Shown: positions 53,484-63,335, counted from the first letter of the stretch. The stretch: 64,000 bases of DNA from Candidatus Sulfotelmatobacter sp. (GCA_025462865.1 JAOAPI010000084.1:1-64000); one strand, 5' to 3'. Notes: a model not told the origin generated them from the sequence alone. Translations and numbers: made by a program.

Positions 53484-55880
53484 TTAAGAAACATCTGAAT
53501 CAGAGGCGTTACTGGTAGTGAGATCTATTTCGTCACTGGAGCGACCATCTGCTTGATCTTTCTCTACTACTAGAGTCGCGCAGACGAGAGTTCCATTTCC
53601 ATTGGAACTTATCTCCAAGGTGCCACCGAGATGTCGCAGCCGCTCTCGCATACCGCGGAGCCCCACACCGCTTCGGCTCGACTCCCCCAGTTCCAGTTGT
53701 TTCTCCAAAGTTATACCTTTCCCGTTGTCCTGGAGGCGAATCATAAGACGGTTGCCGTCCTGCTGAATGCGTAGAGTGGCGCTGTCACTTCCGGAATGCC
53801 GGTGGATGTTGGTTAAACATTCCTGAACGATTCGAAAGATGGCGAGCTCTACGTCGTCAGGCAGCCTGCCGAAACTAGAAGGAATTTCCACATCGACTTT
53901 GATCTTGCTCCGCTCGGAGAAACCATCGACGTACCAGCGAATCGCGGAAGCTAGACCAGCAATCTCGAGAAGCGGCGGATGAAGGAGATGGGAGAGGGTT
54001 CGAATCTCGTTGGAGGCCTGTTGTACCAGCTGCGCATTTCCGAGAACGGCATTGGCCGCGATCGAGTCCAGTTTATGGGATTGGGCCTGCACTACGCCGA
54101 TGTTCATGCTGATCGCGGCGAGGATTTGGCCCACGCTGTCATGCAGTTCCCGAGCTAATCTCCTTCGTTCTTCATCCTGCACTTTCATGAGGCGAGCCGA
54201 AAGGTCACGCAGACTTTCGTTGGCGGTCTTAAGTTCCGTGGTTCTTTCCTGTACCCTGGCTTCCAGGTGGTCTCGCGCGTCACTGAGGGATTGCAGCAGT
54301 TGACGTTGCTCGTCGATATTGGTATTGGTGCCAAACCAGCGCGTGACATTCCCTTCTGGATCGCGAAAGGGACTTACCCGGGTGAGGAACCAGCGGAATC
54401 GCCGGTCGGCGCCACGAATGGGGAACTCCATCTCAAAGGGAGTTCCGGTCCGAACCGATTCAGCCCATCGTTCTGTGACGAGCGGAAGCATCTTCGGATC
54501 GTGCACCAATTTCCAGCCCTCTCCTTCCATCTGATCGAAGGTCGTGCCGGTGTATTCATACCACCCGCGGTTAAACCAAAAAATGTGGCCGTCCGAATCG
54601 GCCATCCAAGCCAGCTGGGGGATTGAATTTGCCAGTGCGCGAAGTTCTTCTTCACTGCGGCGCAATTTCTCTTCGTCCGCTTTTCGGGCTGTGACGTCGC
54701 GCGTTACCGCAAGTTGCACCGTTCTGCCGGAGGAAGGATCCTGCATAGGCACGGCGTGGGTTTCCATCCACCGCGGCGTCCCCTTGAGTCCAATAATCTG
54801 AAACTCGAATTGTCCGTTATTTCCCTTGCAGACGCTCTCGTTGAATTCGATGAACTTCTCGCGAAATTCCGGCGCGATGAGCGAGTAAACACTTTGCCCA
54901 ATGACGTCAGTCTCGCAACCGGCCTCCACCATTCCGCAACCAGCGGAATTCATCGCCAGCAGCGTGCCGTCCGGACCAACCACCTTCACACATTCGGGGG
55001 TGGCCTGCACGATGGCGCGGAAACGTTCTTCGCTCTCGCGCAATGCCTTCTCCGCAACCTTGCGTGAGGTGATGTCCTCAATCACGCCCACATAACGCTG
55101 CGGTTTACCAGCGGCATCCTTTAGCAAGTTAACCGTCGTCAGACTCCAAACCGAACTGCCATCCTTGCGCACGTAACGCTTTTCGTAGGCCAGGTACGAG
55201 ATCTCGCCAGCGAGCAGGCGACTGGTGTTCAAACGGGTTCTCTCCAGGTCATCGGCATGCGTGACATCCAGAAAACTTAAATTCCGCAGTTCCTCAATGG
55301 AGTAACCGAGAATGTCAGAAAACTTCTGGTTCGCCTCCAGGAACTGGCCTTCGAGAGATCCCATGGCGATGCCCACTGCAGCCTGATTGAACATAGCGCG
55401 CAATCGTTCGGCATTTTCCCGCAAGGTTTCTGCCGCTCGCTTCTGTTCGGTGATGTCTAGAAAATAAACTGAAAGGCCGTCTCTCGCGGGATACGCGCGA
55501 ACCTGAAACCAGGAGTTCAGCGGCGGATAGAAAGTATCGAACTCAATCTTTACTTTCTCGGTCACGGCGCGGCGAAAGTTCTTTTCCACAGGAGTGCCGA
55601 CAAGATCTGGAAATTCCAGCCAGTAGTTCTTGCCGAGAAGAGTCGCCCGCGACTTGTTCAGCGGCTTGAAAATTTCCTCTGCCTGCGGATTCACGTAAGT
55701 GAGGCGCCAATCCTTATCGAATACGATAAACGCGTCGGAGATGCTCTCCAGGATGTTGGTGATGCGTTCGTTGGACTCGCGAAGTTCGCGCTCCGCCCGC
55801 TCCCGGGCCAGAAAAACGGCCTGGGCATTTTGCAGGGTGACCGAACGCAAGAGTCTCTGTTCGTTTTCGTCTGGTAGCAT
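53484..55880 (-). CDS. Multi-PAS sensor histidine kinase, NarL-system type (HisKA_3)
   Basis: 798 residues, soluble. Four PAS domains in tandem (about 34-150, 155-275, 285-400, 405-530; for example FVFDKDWRLTYVNPQAEEIF, FWFNRGWYEYTGTTFDQMEG), a coiled coil, a HisKA_3 dimerisation domain with the phospho-His in RRRLARELHDSVGQIL and a HATPase (about 680-775, RLQDNGKGI, GLRGMRERLRHLGG). Its natural partner would be a LuxR/NarL response regulator, absent here. Its ATG follows the stop of the MetE-like gene with no gap (TAAATG), so the two are translationally coupled. Confidence 0.92.
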   Translation of the reverse strand: MLPDENEQRLLRSVTLQNAQAVFLARERAERELRESNERITNILESISDAFIVFDKDWRLTYVNPQAEEIFKPLNKSRATLLGKNYWLEFPDLVGTPVEKNFRRAVTEKVKIEFDTFYPPLNSWFQVRAYPARDGLSVYFLDITEQKRAAETLRENAERLRAMFNQAAVGIAMGSLEGQFLEANQKFSDILGYSIEELRNLSFLDVTHADDLERTRLNTSRLLAGEISYLAYEKRYVRKDGSSVWSLTTVNLLKDAAGKPQRYVGVIEDITSRKVAEKALRESEERFRAIVQATPECVKVVGPDGTLLAMNSAGCGMVEAGCETDVIGQSVYSLIAPEFREKFIEFNESVCKGNNGQFEFQIIGLKGTPRWMETHAVPMQDPSSGRTVQLAVTRDVTARKADEEKLRRSEEELRALANSIPQLAWMADSDGHIFWFNRGWYEYTGTTFDQMEGEGWKLVHDPKMLPLVTERWAESVRTGTPFEMEFPIRGADRRFRWFLTRVSPFRDPEGNVTRWFGTNTNIDEQRQLLQSLSDARDHLEARVQERTTELKTANESLRDLSARLMKVQDEERRRLARELHDSVGQILAAISMNIGVVQAQSHKLDSIAANAVLGNAQLVQQASNEIRTLSHLLHPPLLEIAGLASAIRWYVDGFSERSKIKVDVEIPSSFGRLPDDVELAIFRIVQECLTNIHRHSGSDSATLRIQQDGNRLMIRLQDNGKGITLEKQLELGESSRSGVGLRGMRERLRHLGGTLEISSNGNGTLVCATLVVEKDQADGRSSDEIDLTTSNASDSDVS

Positions 55881-56945
55881 TTAGCGGTTTCCGAGAATGT
55901 TCTCAGCCAGATGAGTGCCTTCCACACGGGCCTTAATCTTTGCAAACGCCGTTTCACGGGTCGTTGATGTGTCATCGCTGAACGGCGCGAACCCGCAATC
56001 GTCAGTCGTGCCTAGCTGTTCGAGCGGAATATATTCCGCGGCTTCGAGCACCCGGTCACGGACTTCCTCGGGGGTATCAACGTGAGGGTCGATAGGGGAA
56101 ACTACGCCCACAAACGCCCGCTGGTCTGGCTTAAGGTATTGCCGAATAATCTTCAGCACCCTCTTGCGATCTCTTTCTCCCGCCAGCGCGATGTAGAAAT
56201 TTCCTGCGCGCAATTCGAACAGACTGGGCAGGAGGTCGGCGTAATCAACATCAGCGCTATGAGTCGAGTCGCGGTCGCCACCGGGACAGGTATGCACTCC
56301 GATCCGTTTACGTTCTTCGGTCGAGAACCGCGACAGCGCTAGATTGTTCAGCCCAATGAAGCTATTTAGTAGACTACCAGATGGATCGAGCTTTACTGCC
56401 AGTCGTCCCTCCGTAAAATCGATCTGCACTTTGTGAGCGCCCTTCTCGAAACACCTTCGAATCTCTATTTCATGCTCGTGCAATAGATCGTCGATAAAGT
56501 CCTGGCGTGAGTAACCGGGAATGTCTTCTGCCGGGTACATAAGGCTGAGTGCGGAGGGGGAGATAACCGCTTGTTTTAGAGGCAGATGCGCGTAGCGCTT
56601 GGCCGTGTCCAGGTAGCGATCCGCATAGACTTTGTAGCGGAATGGACCAGTTGTAAGCCTCGGCATCCGGCGAACGTGACCGGCGGAAAAAGGAATTTTG
56701 AAGCCGTCCGGCGCCGTGTTCGGTAGCCCATGCACCGAATAGGTCCAGAAGTTGTGGTACTTGCGCTGTTCTCCATCCGTAACAATGGGCGAGCCTGTTG
56801 CTTCAAACTGTTCAATCGTGTCACGAATCGATTCTTCATAAAGCGGGTTCAATTTCGGGTCCGCGAAGTCTCGGGCCATGGCAATGGCCTCAATCAACTC
56901 AACGGGTCTCGGAATGCTTCCAATGGGTTCAGTCGGGATCTTCAT
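55881..56945 (-). CDS. Cobalamin-independent methionine synthase-like (MetE C-terminal domain) protein
   Basis: About 354 residues with the single zinc-dependent barrel of the MetE/UROD superfamily: opening TEPIGSIPRPVELIEA, VTDGEQRKYHNF, QIDFTEGRLA, the zinc His-Cys pair in GVHTCPGGDRDS and the late Cys in TTDDCGFAPFSDD. It lacks the N-terminal MetE half, like the short methyltransferases that use simpler methyl donors than triglutamyl-folate. The methyl donor is unknown. ATG 56945 gives the family N terminus; longer starts add unrelated residues. The PAS kinase gene begins immediately after its stop. Confidence 0.85.
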   Translation of the reverse strand: MKIPTEPIGSIPRPVELIEAIAMARDFADPKLNPLYEESIRDTIEQFEATGSPIVTDGEQRKYHNFWTYSVHGLPNTAPDGFKIPFSAGHVRRMPRLTTGPFRYKVYADRYLDTAKRYAHLPLKQAVISPSALSLMYPAEDIPGYSRQDFIDDLLHEHEIEIRRCFEKGAHKVQIDFTEGRLAVKLDPSGSLLNSFIGLNNLALSRFSTEERKRIGVHTCPGGDRDSTHSADVDYADLLPSLFELRAGNFYIALAGERDRKRVLKIIRQYLKPDQRAFVGVVSPIDPHVDTPEEVRDRVLEAAEYIPLEQLGTTDDCGFAPFSDDTSTTRETAFAKIKARVEGTHLAENILGNR

Positions 56946-57465
56946 AAGATTAAGTTCTAGTCCACTTGCCATTTGATTCCCGTCGGCAGTCCACAATCTT
57001 TCCTAATCCGAATTTATGTACCGTCTTTCGACTCGAGGCACACGTTGGAATTCCGTAGGCCATTTATCCCTTTATTAAGAATAGCTTGTGCCGCTTACCG
57101 TTAGCACCAGCTGGATGCTCTTTCGCAGGCCGGCGAGTTCTTCCGCAGACTCTCCGACCCCAGGCTAGTCCAAGGTAAAGACAAAATCCTTTATACGACG
57201 ATATGCTTCAATACGGTATTCACTGTATGCGCCGCCGGTTTCGTGCCACAAAGTACGATAGGAGACCCGAAATGGAAGGACGTGGCGCCCGCCTGATAAT
57301 GCAGGTTCGGAGCCTTCGGCTGAGCCGTTCATGACCCGACAAAGGCCAACAAGAACCTAGTCCAAAGACGCGCAATGGGATGCAAGAGGGGCGAAGTTTG
57401 CGTTTGAGTAGGAAAGGGTGAACACACGAGGAGCGAGCTGTCCGGGATACAGTTTCGGATCGTTA
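56946..57465. other. Intergenic gap, one doubtful small frame
   Basis: About 520 bases between the start of the MetE-like gene and the stop of the REC-TonB gene, both on the minus strand. A 55-codon minus-strand frame (57165-57332, starting MNGSAEGSEPALSGG) reads plausibly but has no clear ribosome binding site or family, so it is not called as a gene. Confidence 0.35.
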
Positions 57466-59151
57466 CTATTTAGGGAGTTTGAAATTCACAGTGATCTGCG
57501 TCTGAATCTCAACCGGCTCACCGTTCAGCAAATAAGGCTTGTATTTCCATTGTTTCACCGCATCGACTGCGGCATGCGAAAGCTGCGGGTCCCCATGAAG
57601 GACGGATACCGTAGAGATATCGCCATTCTTCGAAATCGTTGCCATAAGCTGTACTCCGCCTTCCACCCGCAGCCGCAGGGCATTCGCCGGATATTTTGGT
57701 TGCACTTTTTTCACCAGGAGCCCTTGCGAAACTCCCTGCGACACGCTCAGCGTCTGTAGTACCGGAGTCGGAGCTTTGCTTTGGCTGTCTATCAGATTGG
57801 GCAGGCCTCCGCCATTTCCCGCAGGAGCGATGCCGGTCAGGCTCAAAGCCGGAGCCTCGTTGGTTGCTGAGGATTTAGTCCCCGATCGCGAAGGGTTATT
57901 TTTGATCACGATCGGTTCCGCTTCTTCCTTGGTGGCTGGAGCTTTGTTTTCCGGAGCTTTGTTTTCCGCCACAGACGAAGGCGAAGGTTTCGACGATTCC
58001 GTCGTGGTGACCTTGCTGGAATGAGCTGGCGCTTTCTCTGGAGTCGCCGATGTTGAGAAGTCAGGAGCAGAAACTTGAGCACTGGGAGCCGGTTTTGGTA
58101 CCTGCGGAATTGCCGCCGTTGTTTTCACCGGCGATTCGATCGCGGGAACTGGCACACTCGTATTATCTTTCGATTGACCCCAGTGCATCCAGGCTAGGTA
58201 ACTGCCCACTGCAATCAGCACAATCGCGGCCGCCACTGCCAGCAGGATTTTCTTGGTTCCGGCGCCGGTAGATTCTGTGTCGCTGCCGATTGTCCCGCCA
58301 AAAGTGAACGTGGGCGCAGGCGCGGACGTTCCATAGGTCGAGGCAGCGTTTCCTTTGAGGTCCGCGGCTTTTTCGCTGACTTCGCTTCGCGGCGAAACTT
58401 TTGACGGCGTGTCTTCCGCGACAGCTTTCGGATCGCGAGCTGGAGCAGGAGCGCTGGCAGAGCCTTGTCCGAAGCCCGCCCGGCTCGGTGCTGATTCGGG
58501 CACATAAGGTTTCGCGGGAGCAGGTTCCGCGATTTTCGGCGAAGCGCTTTGCTTGCTACGTCCTTCGACGGACTCATCTCGGGTCGCAACGATATCGATC
58601 GGATCTGCGGCCGGGACGCTTGTCGACCCTTGCGCTGTGACGTTGGAGCGCTCGGGTGCGGTCAGAGGAAAGGTTGGAACTTTAGGATACGAGACGTCTA
58701 CGCTAGGAATTGCGTTTCGCGAAGGTTCTGCGGAAGCAGTCGCGTCTGGCTTCGTGGGAGCCGGTGCTGTCTTTGGCACTTCATTCTTGCGCAATAGTCC
58801 GCGGGCAACGCGTAGTGTGCCTTTTGCCTGCTCCAAATTAATGGGTTTGGTGAGAACCAGGTTTGCGCCAATGCGAAAAGCCTTTGCGACTCCCGCCTGC
58901 CCCTCAACCACGGCGACCGCCAGAGAAGACTGATTGGCGCCTGTGTTGCGTGCACTCTTGAAGAGCAGCGTAGCATTCTGCTCGTTATCGCAGTCGACCA
59001 CAACCGCATCGAAGTGCTCGCCCATCAACTTCTTAACGGCAGCGAAGGGTTCGGTGCAGGGAGTGACGGCGAAGTCAAGCTCGCTTAGAACTTGCGTTAC
59101 GCTGCGAGCCGTCTTCTCATCAGGACAGAAGAGGAGTGCTTGATAACCCAT
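57466..59151 (-). CDS. Receiver-domain and TonB C-terminal-domain fusion protein
   Basis: 561 residues. Residues 1-118 form a receiver-like domain: acidic pair D11-E12, probable acceptor Asp53 (DAVVVDCD) and Lys in LVLTKPINLEQ. A long Pro/Ala/Ser-rich region (about 120-300) leads to one TM helix (about 305-325, KILLAVAAAIVLIAVGSYLA), a second Pro/Lys-rich linker and a TonB C-terminal domain (about 478-561, LLVKKVQPKYPANALRLRVEGGVQLMA, ending EPVEIQTQITVNF). The receiver is cytoplasmic and the TonB domain periplasmic, an unusual link between phosphorelay and outer-membrane contact. No ExbB/ExbD gene is nearby. Confidence 0.88.
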   Translation of the reverse strand: MGYQALLFCPDEKTARSVTQVLSELDFAVTPCTEPFAAVKKLMGEHFDAVVVDCDNEQNATLLFKSARNTGANQSSLAVAVVEGQAGVAKAFRIGANLVLTKPINLEQAKGTLRVARGLLRKNEVPKTAPAPTKPDATASAEPSRNAIPSVDVSYPKVPTFPLTAPERSNVTAQGSTSVPAADPIDIVATRDESVEGRSKQSASPKIAEPAPAKPYVPESAPSRAGFGQGSASAPAPARDPKAVAEDTPSKVSPRSEVSEKAADLKGNAASTYGTSAPAPTFTFGGTIGSDTESTGAGTKKILLAVAAAIVLIAVGSYLAWMHWGQSKDNTSVPVPAIESPVKTTAAIPQVPKPAPSAQVSAPDFSTSATPEKAPAHSSKVTTTESSKPSPSSVAENKAPENKAPATKEEAEPIVIKNNPSRSGTKSSATNEAPALSLTGIAPAGNGGGLPNLIDSQSKAPTPVLQTLSVSQGVSQGLLVKKVQPKYPANALRLRVEGGVQLMATISKNGDISTVSVLHGDPQLSHAAVDAVKQWKYKPYLLNGEPVEIQTQITVNFKLPK

Positions 59152-59275
59152 ATTAAAGTCATCGTAGGTACACCCGTAAGGCGCATCAAGTTACGGTAGT
59201 AATTCCATGGAAGCGTGTTTTCCCTTGCCAGACTTGGGGTTTCGGGCTTTCCAAATTCGGGTCGCGCCTTGCGAA

Positions 59276-59281
59276 TAGAAT
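59276..59281 (+). promoter_or_regulatory. -10-like TAGAAT, 7 bases before ATG 59289
   Basis: TAGAAT ends seven bases before ATG 59289. This is the leaderless geometry and favours the second of two possible Met starts. Confidence 0.4.
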
Positions 59282-59288
59282 GCGTGTG

Positions 59289-59888
59289 ATGCGCATCCCT
59301 CTCTGGCTGAAGATCGTTTGGACGGTGTGGGTGATTGTCTGGATGCCGATCTACGCGCGCCAATATGGCCCGCAGAATTTTCTGTACTTCTGCGATCTCG
59401 GAAATCTTTTCATCGCCGCCGGTCTCTGGCTGGAAAGTCCGCTCATATTTTCCTGGCAAGCAACTTCACTTCTATTGTTCCAGAGCTTATTCACCATCGA
59501 TTTGGTGATTGCCCTGTTCAGCGGAAGGCACTTTATTGGTGGAACGGAATACATGTTCGATCCGCAGATTAGCTTGTGGATCCGCCTGTTAAGCCTTTTT
59601 CACGCGGTGACACCGCCATTGCTGCTTTGGGCAATTTGGCGTTTGGGTTACGACGAACGAGGCTGGAAGTATCAAACGCTGACTACGTGGATTGTGGTGC
59701 CGGTGAATTATTTCTGGCGCCCGCAATATGATGTGAACTGGGCGCGTGGCCCGTTTTTTCACGAGCAACATGTATTGCCCGGACTCTTATACCTGCTGCT
59801 CTACCTCATTCTGGTTCCCGCCCTGGTTTACTTTCCGACTCACAAATTTCTTTCATGGCTCACGCAACGATGGCACGCAGCTCCCTAA
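59289..59888 (+). CDS. Conserved integral membrane protein, unknown function
   Basis: About 199 residues with five or so hydrophobic helices: IPLWLKIVWTVWVIVWMPIY, LGNLFIAAGLWLES, TSLLLFQSLFTIDLVIALF, LFHAVTPPLLLWAIWRLG and LYLLLYLILVPALVYF. Charged and polar motifs between them (ARQYGPQNFLYFCDLGN, RPQYDVNWARGPF) suggest a specific function, but no named family is recognised. An ATG at 59280 would add three residues; 59289 fits the -10 box. It overlaps the stop of the convergent MscS gene by four bases. Confidence 0.8.
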   Translation: MRIPLWLKIVWTVWVIVWMPIYARQYGPQNFLYFCDLGNLFIAAGLWLESPLIFSWQATSLLLFQSLFTIDLVIALFSGRHFIGGTEYMFDPQISLWIRLLSLFHAVTPPLLLWAIWRLGYDERGWKYQTLTTWIVVPVNYFWRPQYDVNWARGPFFHEQHVLPGLLYLLLYLILVPALVYFPTHKFLSWLTQRWHAAP

Positions 59889-61675
59889 TCGTCTTTGCCA
59901 GTTTTTTGTCCTGCCTCATGGGTTTGGTTGCGCAGGGCGGATTCAGGCTGAGGATATTCGATTGATCCGCGCAAAGAAGAAATATGCTCGTCGGTGAAGT
60001 CGGGAAATGGCAACTGCTTGCCGTCACGCAATTCCGCTACTTTTTTTACCGCTGCTTCGGCCTTCTCTTTTTCCAGTCCTGAGTCTCGACCCAGATAGAG
60101 AGTTTGGGATGGTAGGGCGAACGCCGTTCCAGAATCCTCCACCAGATGCATAATGCGTAGCAGTAGATCCTCGCGTACGGCGGCAAACTCGTTGAAATCC
60201 TGCGTCATTACGTAACAGACAAGTTCTACATTGATCGCACTCGGGGCGAGCTCTATGAGCCGGACGCGAACCGTTTTGGTTTCGAGTTTAGGATGACTGT
60301 ACAAAATCCGCCGGATTTCAGACAGCACGTAGCGCAAATGGTCGGGAGTAGTTTCCGAGCGTAAACCAAGTACGGTTTTGAAAAGAATTTTGTCGCGGCG
60401 GCTCAGATTTTCAACATTAATGGTGGCGACCGTACCGTTCGGAATTGCCAGCAGCGTTCTTTCTTCCGTGCGCACGCGAGTCGAGCGCAGTCCAATATCT
60501 TCGACAGTACCCGTGCGATCTCCGAAGCGGCAAACATCGCCAACGCGGATCACTTCGTCGCCTAGAACGGAAACGCCCCCAAATAAATTTTCAATCGTCT
60601 TCTGCGCGCCGAAGCCAATTGCCAGGCCGCCAATTCCAAGGCCGGCGAGCGCCGTGCTCATATTGAAGCCGAGAATGCCGAAGATGGTGAATACGGCCAT
60701 CACGAAGACCGCGGCTTTCACAACGCGCTCGCCCAGCAACATCAGAGAACCCGTGCCGCTGTTGCCACGGGCTAACGCTCGATTCCGAACCCGCCGGAGG
60801 AACCAGCGAATCACGCGCCACAGAATCCAGTTCGCGCCAACCACGATGGCGACCGCTGTGAACTGAAAGTAGTAATGCTGTTGCAGCAGCGGCATGCCGA
60901 GATAGCCTGCCAGAACGCGGTGGACCAGGGTTCCGGCCAGTAGCCACTCCGGTCCCGAGACCGACCGCCACTGCACTAATGCCGCCTGCCCGTGGCTGCG
61001 CGCCCACCACCGCAAAGGAATTTGCAGCACCACTAACAGCAGCCATCCAGCGGCTGCCGCCATGGGAAGCATCACCAGCAATGCCAGCCACTGCCACAGC
61101 GGCATGCCAGCCAGTTCATGCTTAACCACCCACGCGGGTAATCGCGTTTCTACCCGGCGCGCCTGGATCTGGTCATAGAGTTCAGGGATTTTGCTCAGCG
61201 TCTCGGCGGAGAACAGCCAGATTCTTCCAACGTTGGGGTCGGAAACCCGAACCAGTTCCAGGTCCACCTCTGTGTGGCCGGACACCATGGTTCCCAGCTT
61301 CTGCCGGTCGGGCGCCACATCTTCCTGTGGAGTGCCTTCCGGCTGTCTGCTCGGTCGCAGGTTGCCCACAAATGCACGGTTCATCGCCACGTTCAACTTC
61401 ATCGCCAGCGATTCACCCTGCGCCTGGCGGCGCGCCGGACTCATCTGGAGATATTGCGCCGCAATGCCGAAGTTGCCCGATTGCGCTGCTTCGAGAAATC
61501 CGAAAACCGTTCCGGAGGGAGTTTCACGTCCCAGGGGGTCGTTCCCAGTTTTTCCGGGAGGATTTGCCGTTGCCTTTGGTTGCAGAATCTGACCGAGTTG
61601 GCTATGCGCGAGGGGCGGCAGGCAAACCGCGAGACCAATAGTTAAAACAACGATGGCTCGTGAAAATGTACGCAT
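59885..61675 (-). CDS. MscS-family mechanosensitive ion channel, large form
   Basis: About 596 residues. Signal peptide (about 1-25, AIVVLTIGLAVCLPPLAHS), a periplasmic region (about 30-205) unlike small MscS, several TM helices (about 225-385), then the MscS pore and beta domain: ALAGLGIGGLAIGFGAQKTIENLFGG, DEVIRVGDVCRFGDRTGTVEDIGLRSTRVRT and LLAIPNGTVATINVENLSRRD, and a C-terminal alpha-beta vestibule. It probably releases solutes on osmotic downshock or serves regulatory functions like MscK/YbdG relatives. ATG 61675 gives the signal peptide; the longer frame to 61864 has none. Opposite to the 59289 gene, four bases overlapping. Confidence 0.92.
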   Translation of the reverse strand: MRTFSRAIVVLTIGLAVCLPPLAHSQLGQILQPKATANPPGKTGNDPLGRETPSGTVFGFLEAAQSGNFGIAAQYLQMSPARRQAQGESLAMKLNVAMNRAFVGNLRPSRQPEGTPQEDVAPDRQKLGTMVSGHTEVDLELVRVSDPNVGRIWLFSAETLSKIPELYDQIQARRVETRLPAWVVKHELAGMPLWQWLALLVMLPMAAAAGWLLLVVLQIPLRWWARSHGQAALVQWRSVSGPEWLLAGTLVHRVLAGYLGMPLLQQHYYFQFTAVAIVVGANWILWRVIRWFLRRVRNRALARGNSGTGSLMLLGERVVKAAVFVMAVFTIFGILGFNMSTALAGLGIGGLAIGFGAQKTIENLFGGVSVLGDEVIRVGDVCRFGDRTGTVEDIGLRSTRVRTEERTLLAIPNGTVATINVENLSRRDKILFKTVLGLRSETTPDHLRYVLSEIRRILYSHPKLETKTVRVRLIELAPSAINVELVCYVMTQDFNEFAAVREDLLLRIMHLVEDSGTAFALPSQTLYLGRDSGLEKEKAEAAVKKVAELRDGKQLPFPDFTDEHISSLRGSIEYPQPESALRNQTHEAGQKTGKDD

Positions 61676-61838
61676 GAATTTTTTCTGCACGCCGGCTTCG
61701 TGGGGTCGCCCGAGCATCCTTGACGAACTCGGGTCAAATGAAAAGTTTATTGTAGCGGAACGGTCGGGTGCGAACGAACTCACGCCTCGCGTGGCCGCCG
61801 CAGCCGCGTCGACGGGCATTCCAAACGTATTAACACAA

Positions 61839-63296
61839 TCATCCCCGCTTGGGCCTGAACACATGCGTGCTTGTTCCGAAGAAAACTTCGGCGGATTCCA
61901 TCACCGTTTCCGAGAGTGTCGGATGCGGATGAATCGTCATGGCCACGTCGCTGGCCAAGGCCGCCATTTCAATGGCGAGCACTCCTTCGGCGATCAGTTC
62001 CCCCGCTCCCGCGCCCACAATTCCCACACCCAACACGCGTTCCGTCTGCGGGTCGACGATTAACTTGGTCATTCCGTCGGGACGGTCAATCGTCACGGCG
62101 CGTCCTGATGCCCCCCAGGGAAACTTAGCAACTCTGATTTCGCGCTTTTCTTTTTCAGCCTGCGTTTCCGTCAGGCCGCACCACGCAACCTCCGGATCAG
62201 TAAACACCACTGCAGGAATCGCATTGGGTTCGAACGCCACTTTATGCCCGGCAATGGCTTCCACCGCGACTCGTCCTTCATGCGACGCTTTGTGCGCCAG
62301 CATAGGTTCGCCTACCACGTCGCCAATTGCGTAGATCGCTGGATCTGCCGTTTGCAGTTGCTTGTTGACCTCGATGAAGTGGCGCGAGTTGACCTGTACT
62401 TGCGTCTTTTCAAGCCCTGGAATCTCCGAGTTCGGTTTACGTCCCACCGAAACCAGCACACGGTCAAAAGTCTTCTCCCGGTTATTCTCCTGCACTGACT
62501 GGCCTTCGAACTTCGCGCGTATTCCTGTTCCATCTTCCTTTAGCGAAGCGACAGTCGTGTTCAGCAGAATGCCCTCAAACATTTTCTCCAACCGCTTGTG
62601 CAGGGGCAGAACCAGATCGCGATCCGCCCCCGGCAGTAGCCCCGGTAACATTTCGACCACCGTCACGCGCGTGCCTAGCGCCGCATACACCGAACCTAAT
62701 TCCAGACCGATATAACCGCCACCGACTACAAGAAGACTGCCTGGAATGTCTTCCAGATTTAGAGCCTCAGTCGAATCCATCATGCGCGGCGAATCCAGCT
62801 TAAGTGCGGGAATGATGGCAGGCCGCGAACCTGTCGCGAGAATGATTCGGTCAAAGGTTAATGTTGTTTCGCCAGCGTCTACTTTGGTAATTCGCAGGCT
62901 GTTTGAATTCTCAAACGCGGCGCGGCCCTGAATGTATTCCACCTTTCGCTGCTTGGAAAGCTGTCCCAGCCCGCCGGTAAGTTTCTTGACGACATTTTCC
63001 TTCCACCCACGCAACCGCGACAAATCGATCTTCGGGACAGGGAACTCGATTCCCCAATTCTTGGCTTGCTGGGATTCCTCGATCAACTTGGCGACATGCA
63101 GCAGTGCCTTCGAAGGAATGCAACCGCGGTAGAGGCAAACGCCGCCGGGATTCGCTTCCGGATCGATCAGAGTAACTTGGATGCCGAGATCTGCGGCGAG
63201 GAATGCGGCGGCGTATCCGCCCGGTCCAGCGCCTACTACTGCGAGGCGCAGGTTGTTAGTTCGTTCGTTCGGCGGTTGGTTAAGAGGTTCGTTCAT
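61839..63296 (-). CDS. lpdA: Dihydrolipoyl dehydrogenase (E3)
   Basis: FAD flavoenzyme reoxidising lipoyl groups of 2-oxoacid dehydrogenase complexes with NAD+. 485 residues: [19 protein letters not shown] (FAD), redox disulfide in [16 protein letters not shown] (CxxxxC), NAD fold [21 protein letters not shown], second FAD motif YAIGDVVG and the C-terminal His-Glu pair region [14 protein letters not shown]. The first 15 residues ([14 protein letters not shown]) are encoded by a GTTCG repeat-like stretch and may not be native. It lies 39 bases after the E2 gene on the same strand, so they are an operon. Confidence 0.95.
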   Translation of the reverse strand: MNEPLNQPPNERTNNLRLAVVGAGPGGYAAAFLAADLGIQVTLIDPEANPGGVCLYRGCIPSKALLHVAKLIEESQQAKNWGIEFPVPKIDLSRLRGWKENVVKKLTGGLGQLSKQRKVEYIQGRAAFENSNSLRITKVDAGETTLTFDRIILATGSRPAIIPALKLDSPRMMDSTEALNLEDIPGSLLVVGGGYIGLELGSVYAALGTRVTVVEMLPGLLPGADRDLVLPLHKRLEKMFEGILLNTTVASLKEDGTGIRAKFEGQSVQENNREKTFDRVLVSVGRKPNSEIPGLEKTQVQVNSRHFIEVNKQLQTADPAIYAIGDVVGEPMLAHKASHEGRVAVEAIAGHKVAFEPNAIPAVVFTDPEVAWCGLTETQAEKEKREIRVAKFPWGASGRAVTIDRPDGMTKLIVDPQTERVLGVGIVGAGAGELIAEGVLAIEMAALASDVAMTIHPHPTLSETVMESAEVFFGTSTHVFRPKRG

Positions 63297-63335
63297 GAAG
63301 TGGCTTTCTTTGGGATTGGTGCTTGCGCGCCGCCG

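Noticed and set aside
57165..57332. 55-codon minus-strand gene
   Set aside because: Reads plausibly but has no ribosome binding site, no -10 box at the usual distance and no family resemblance.
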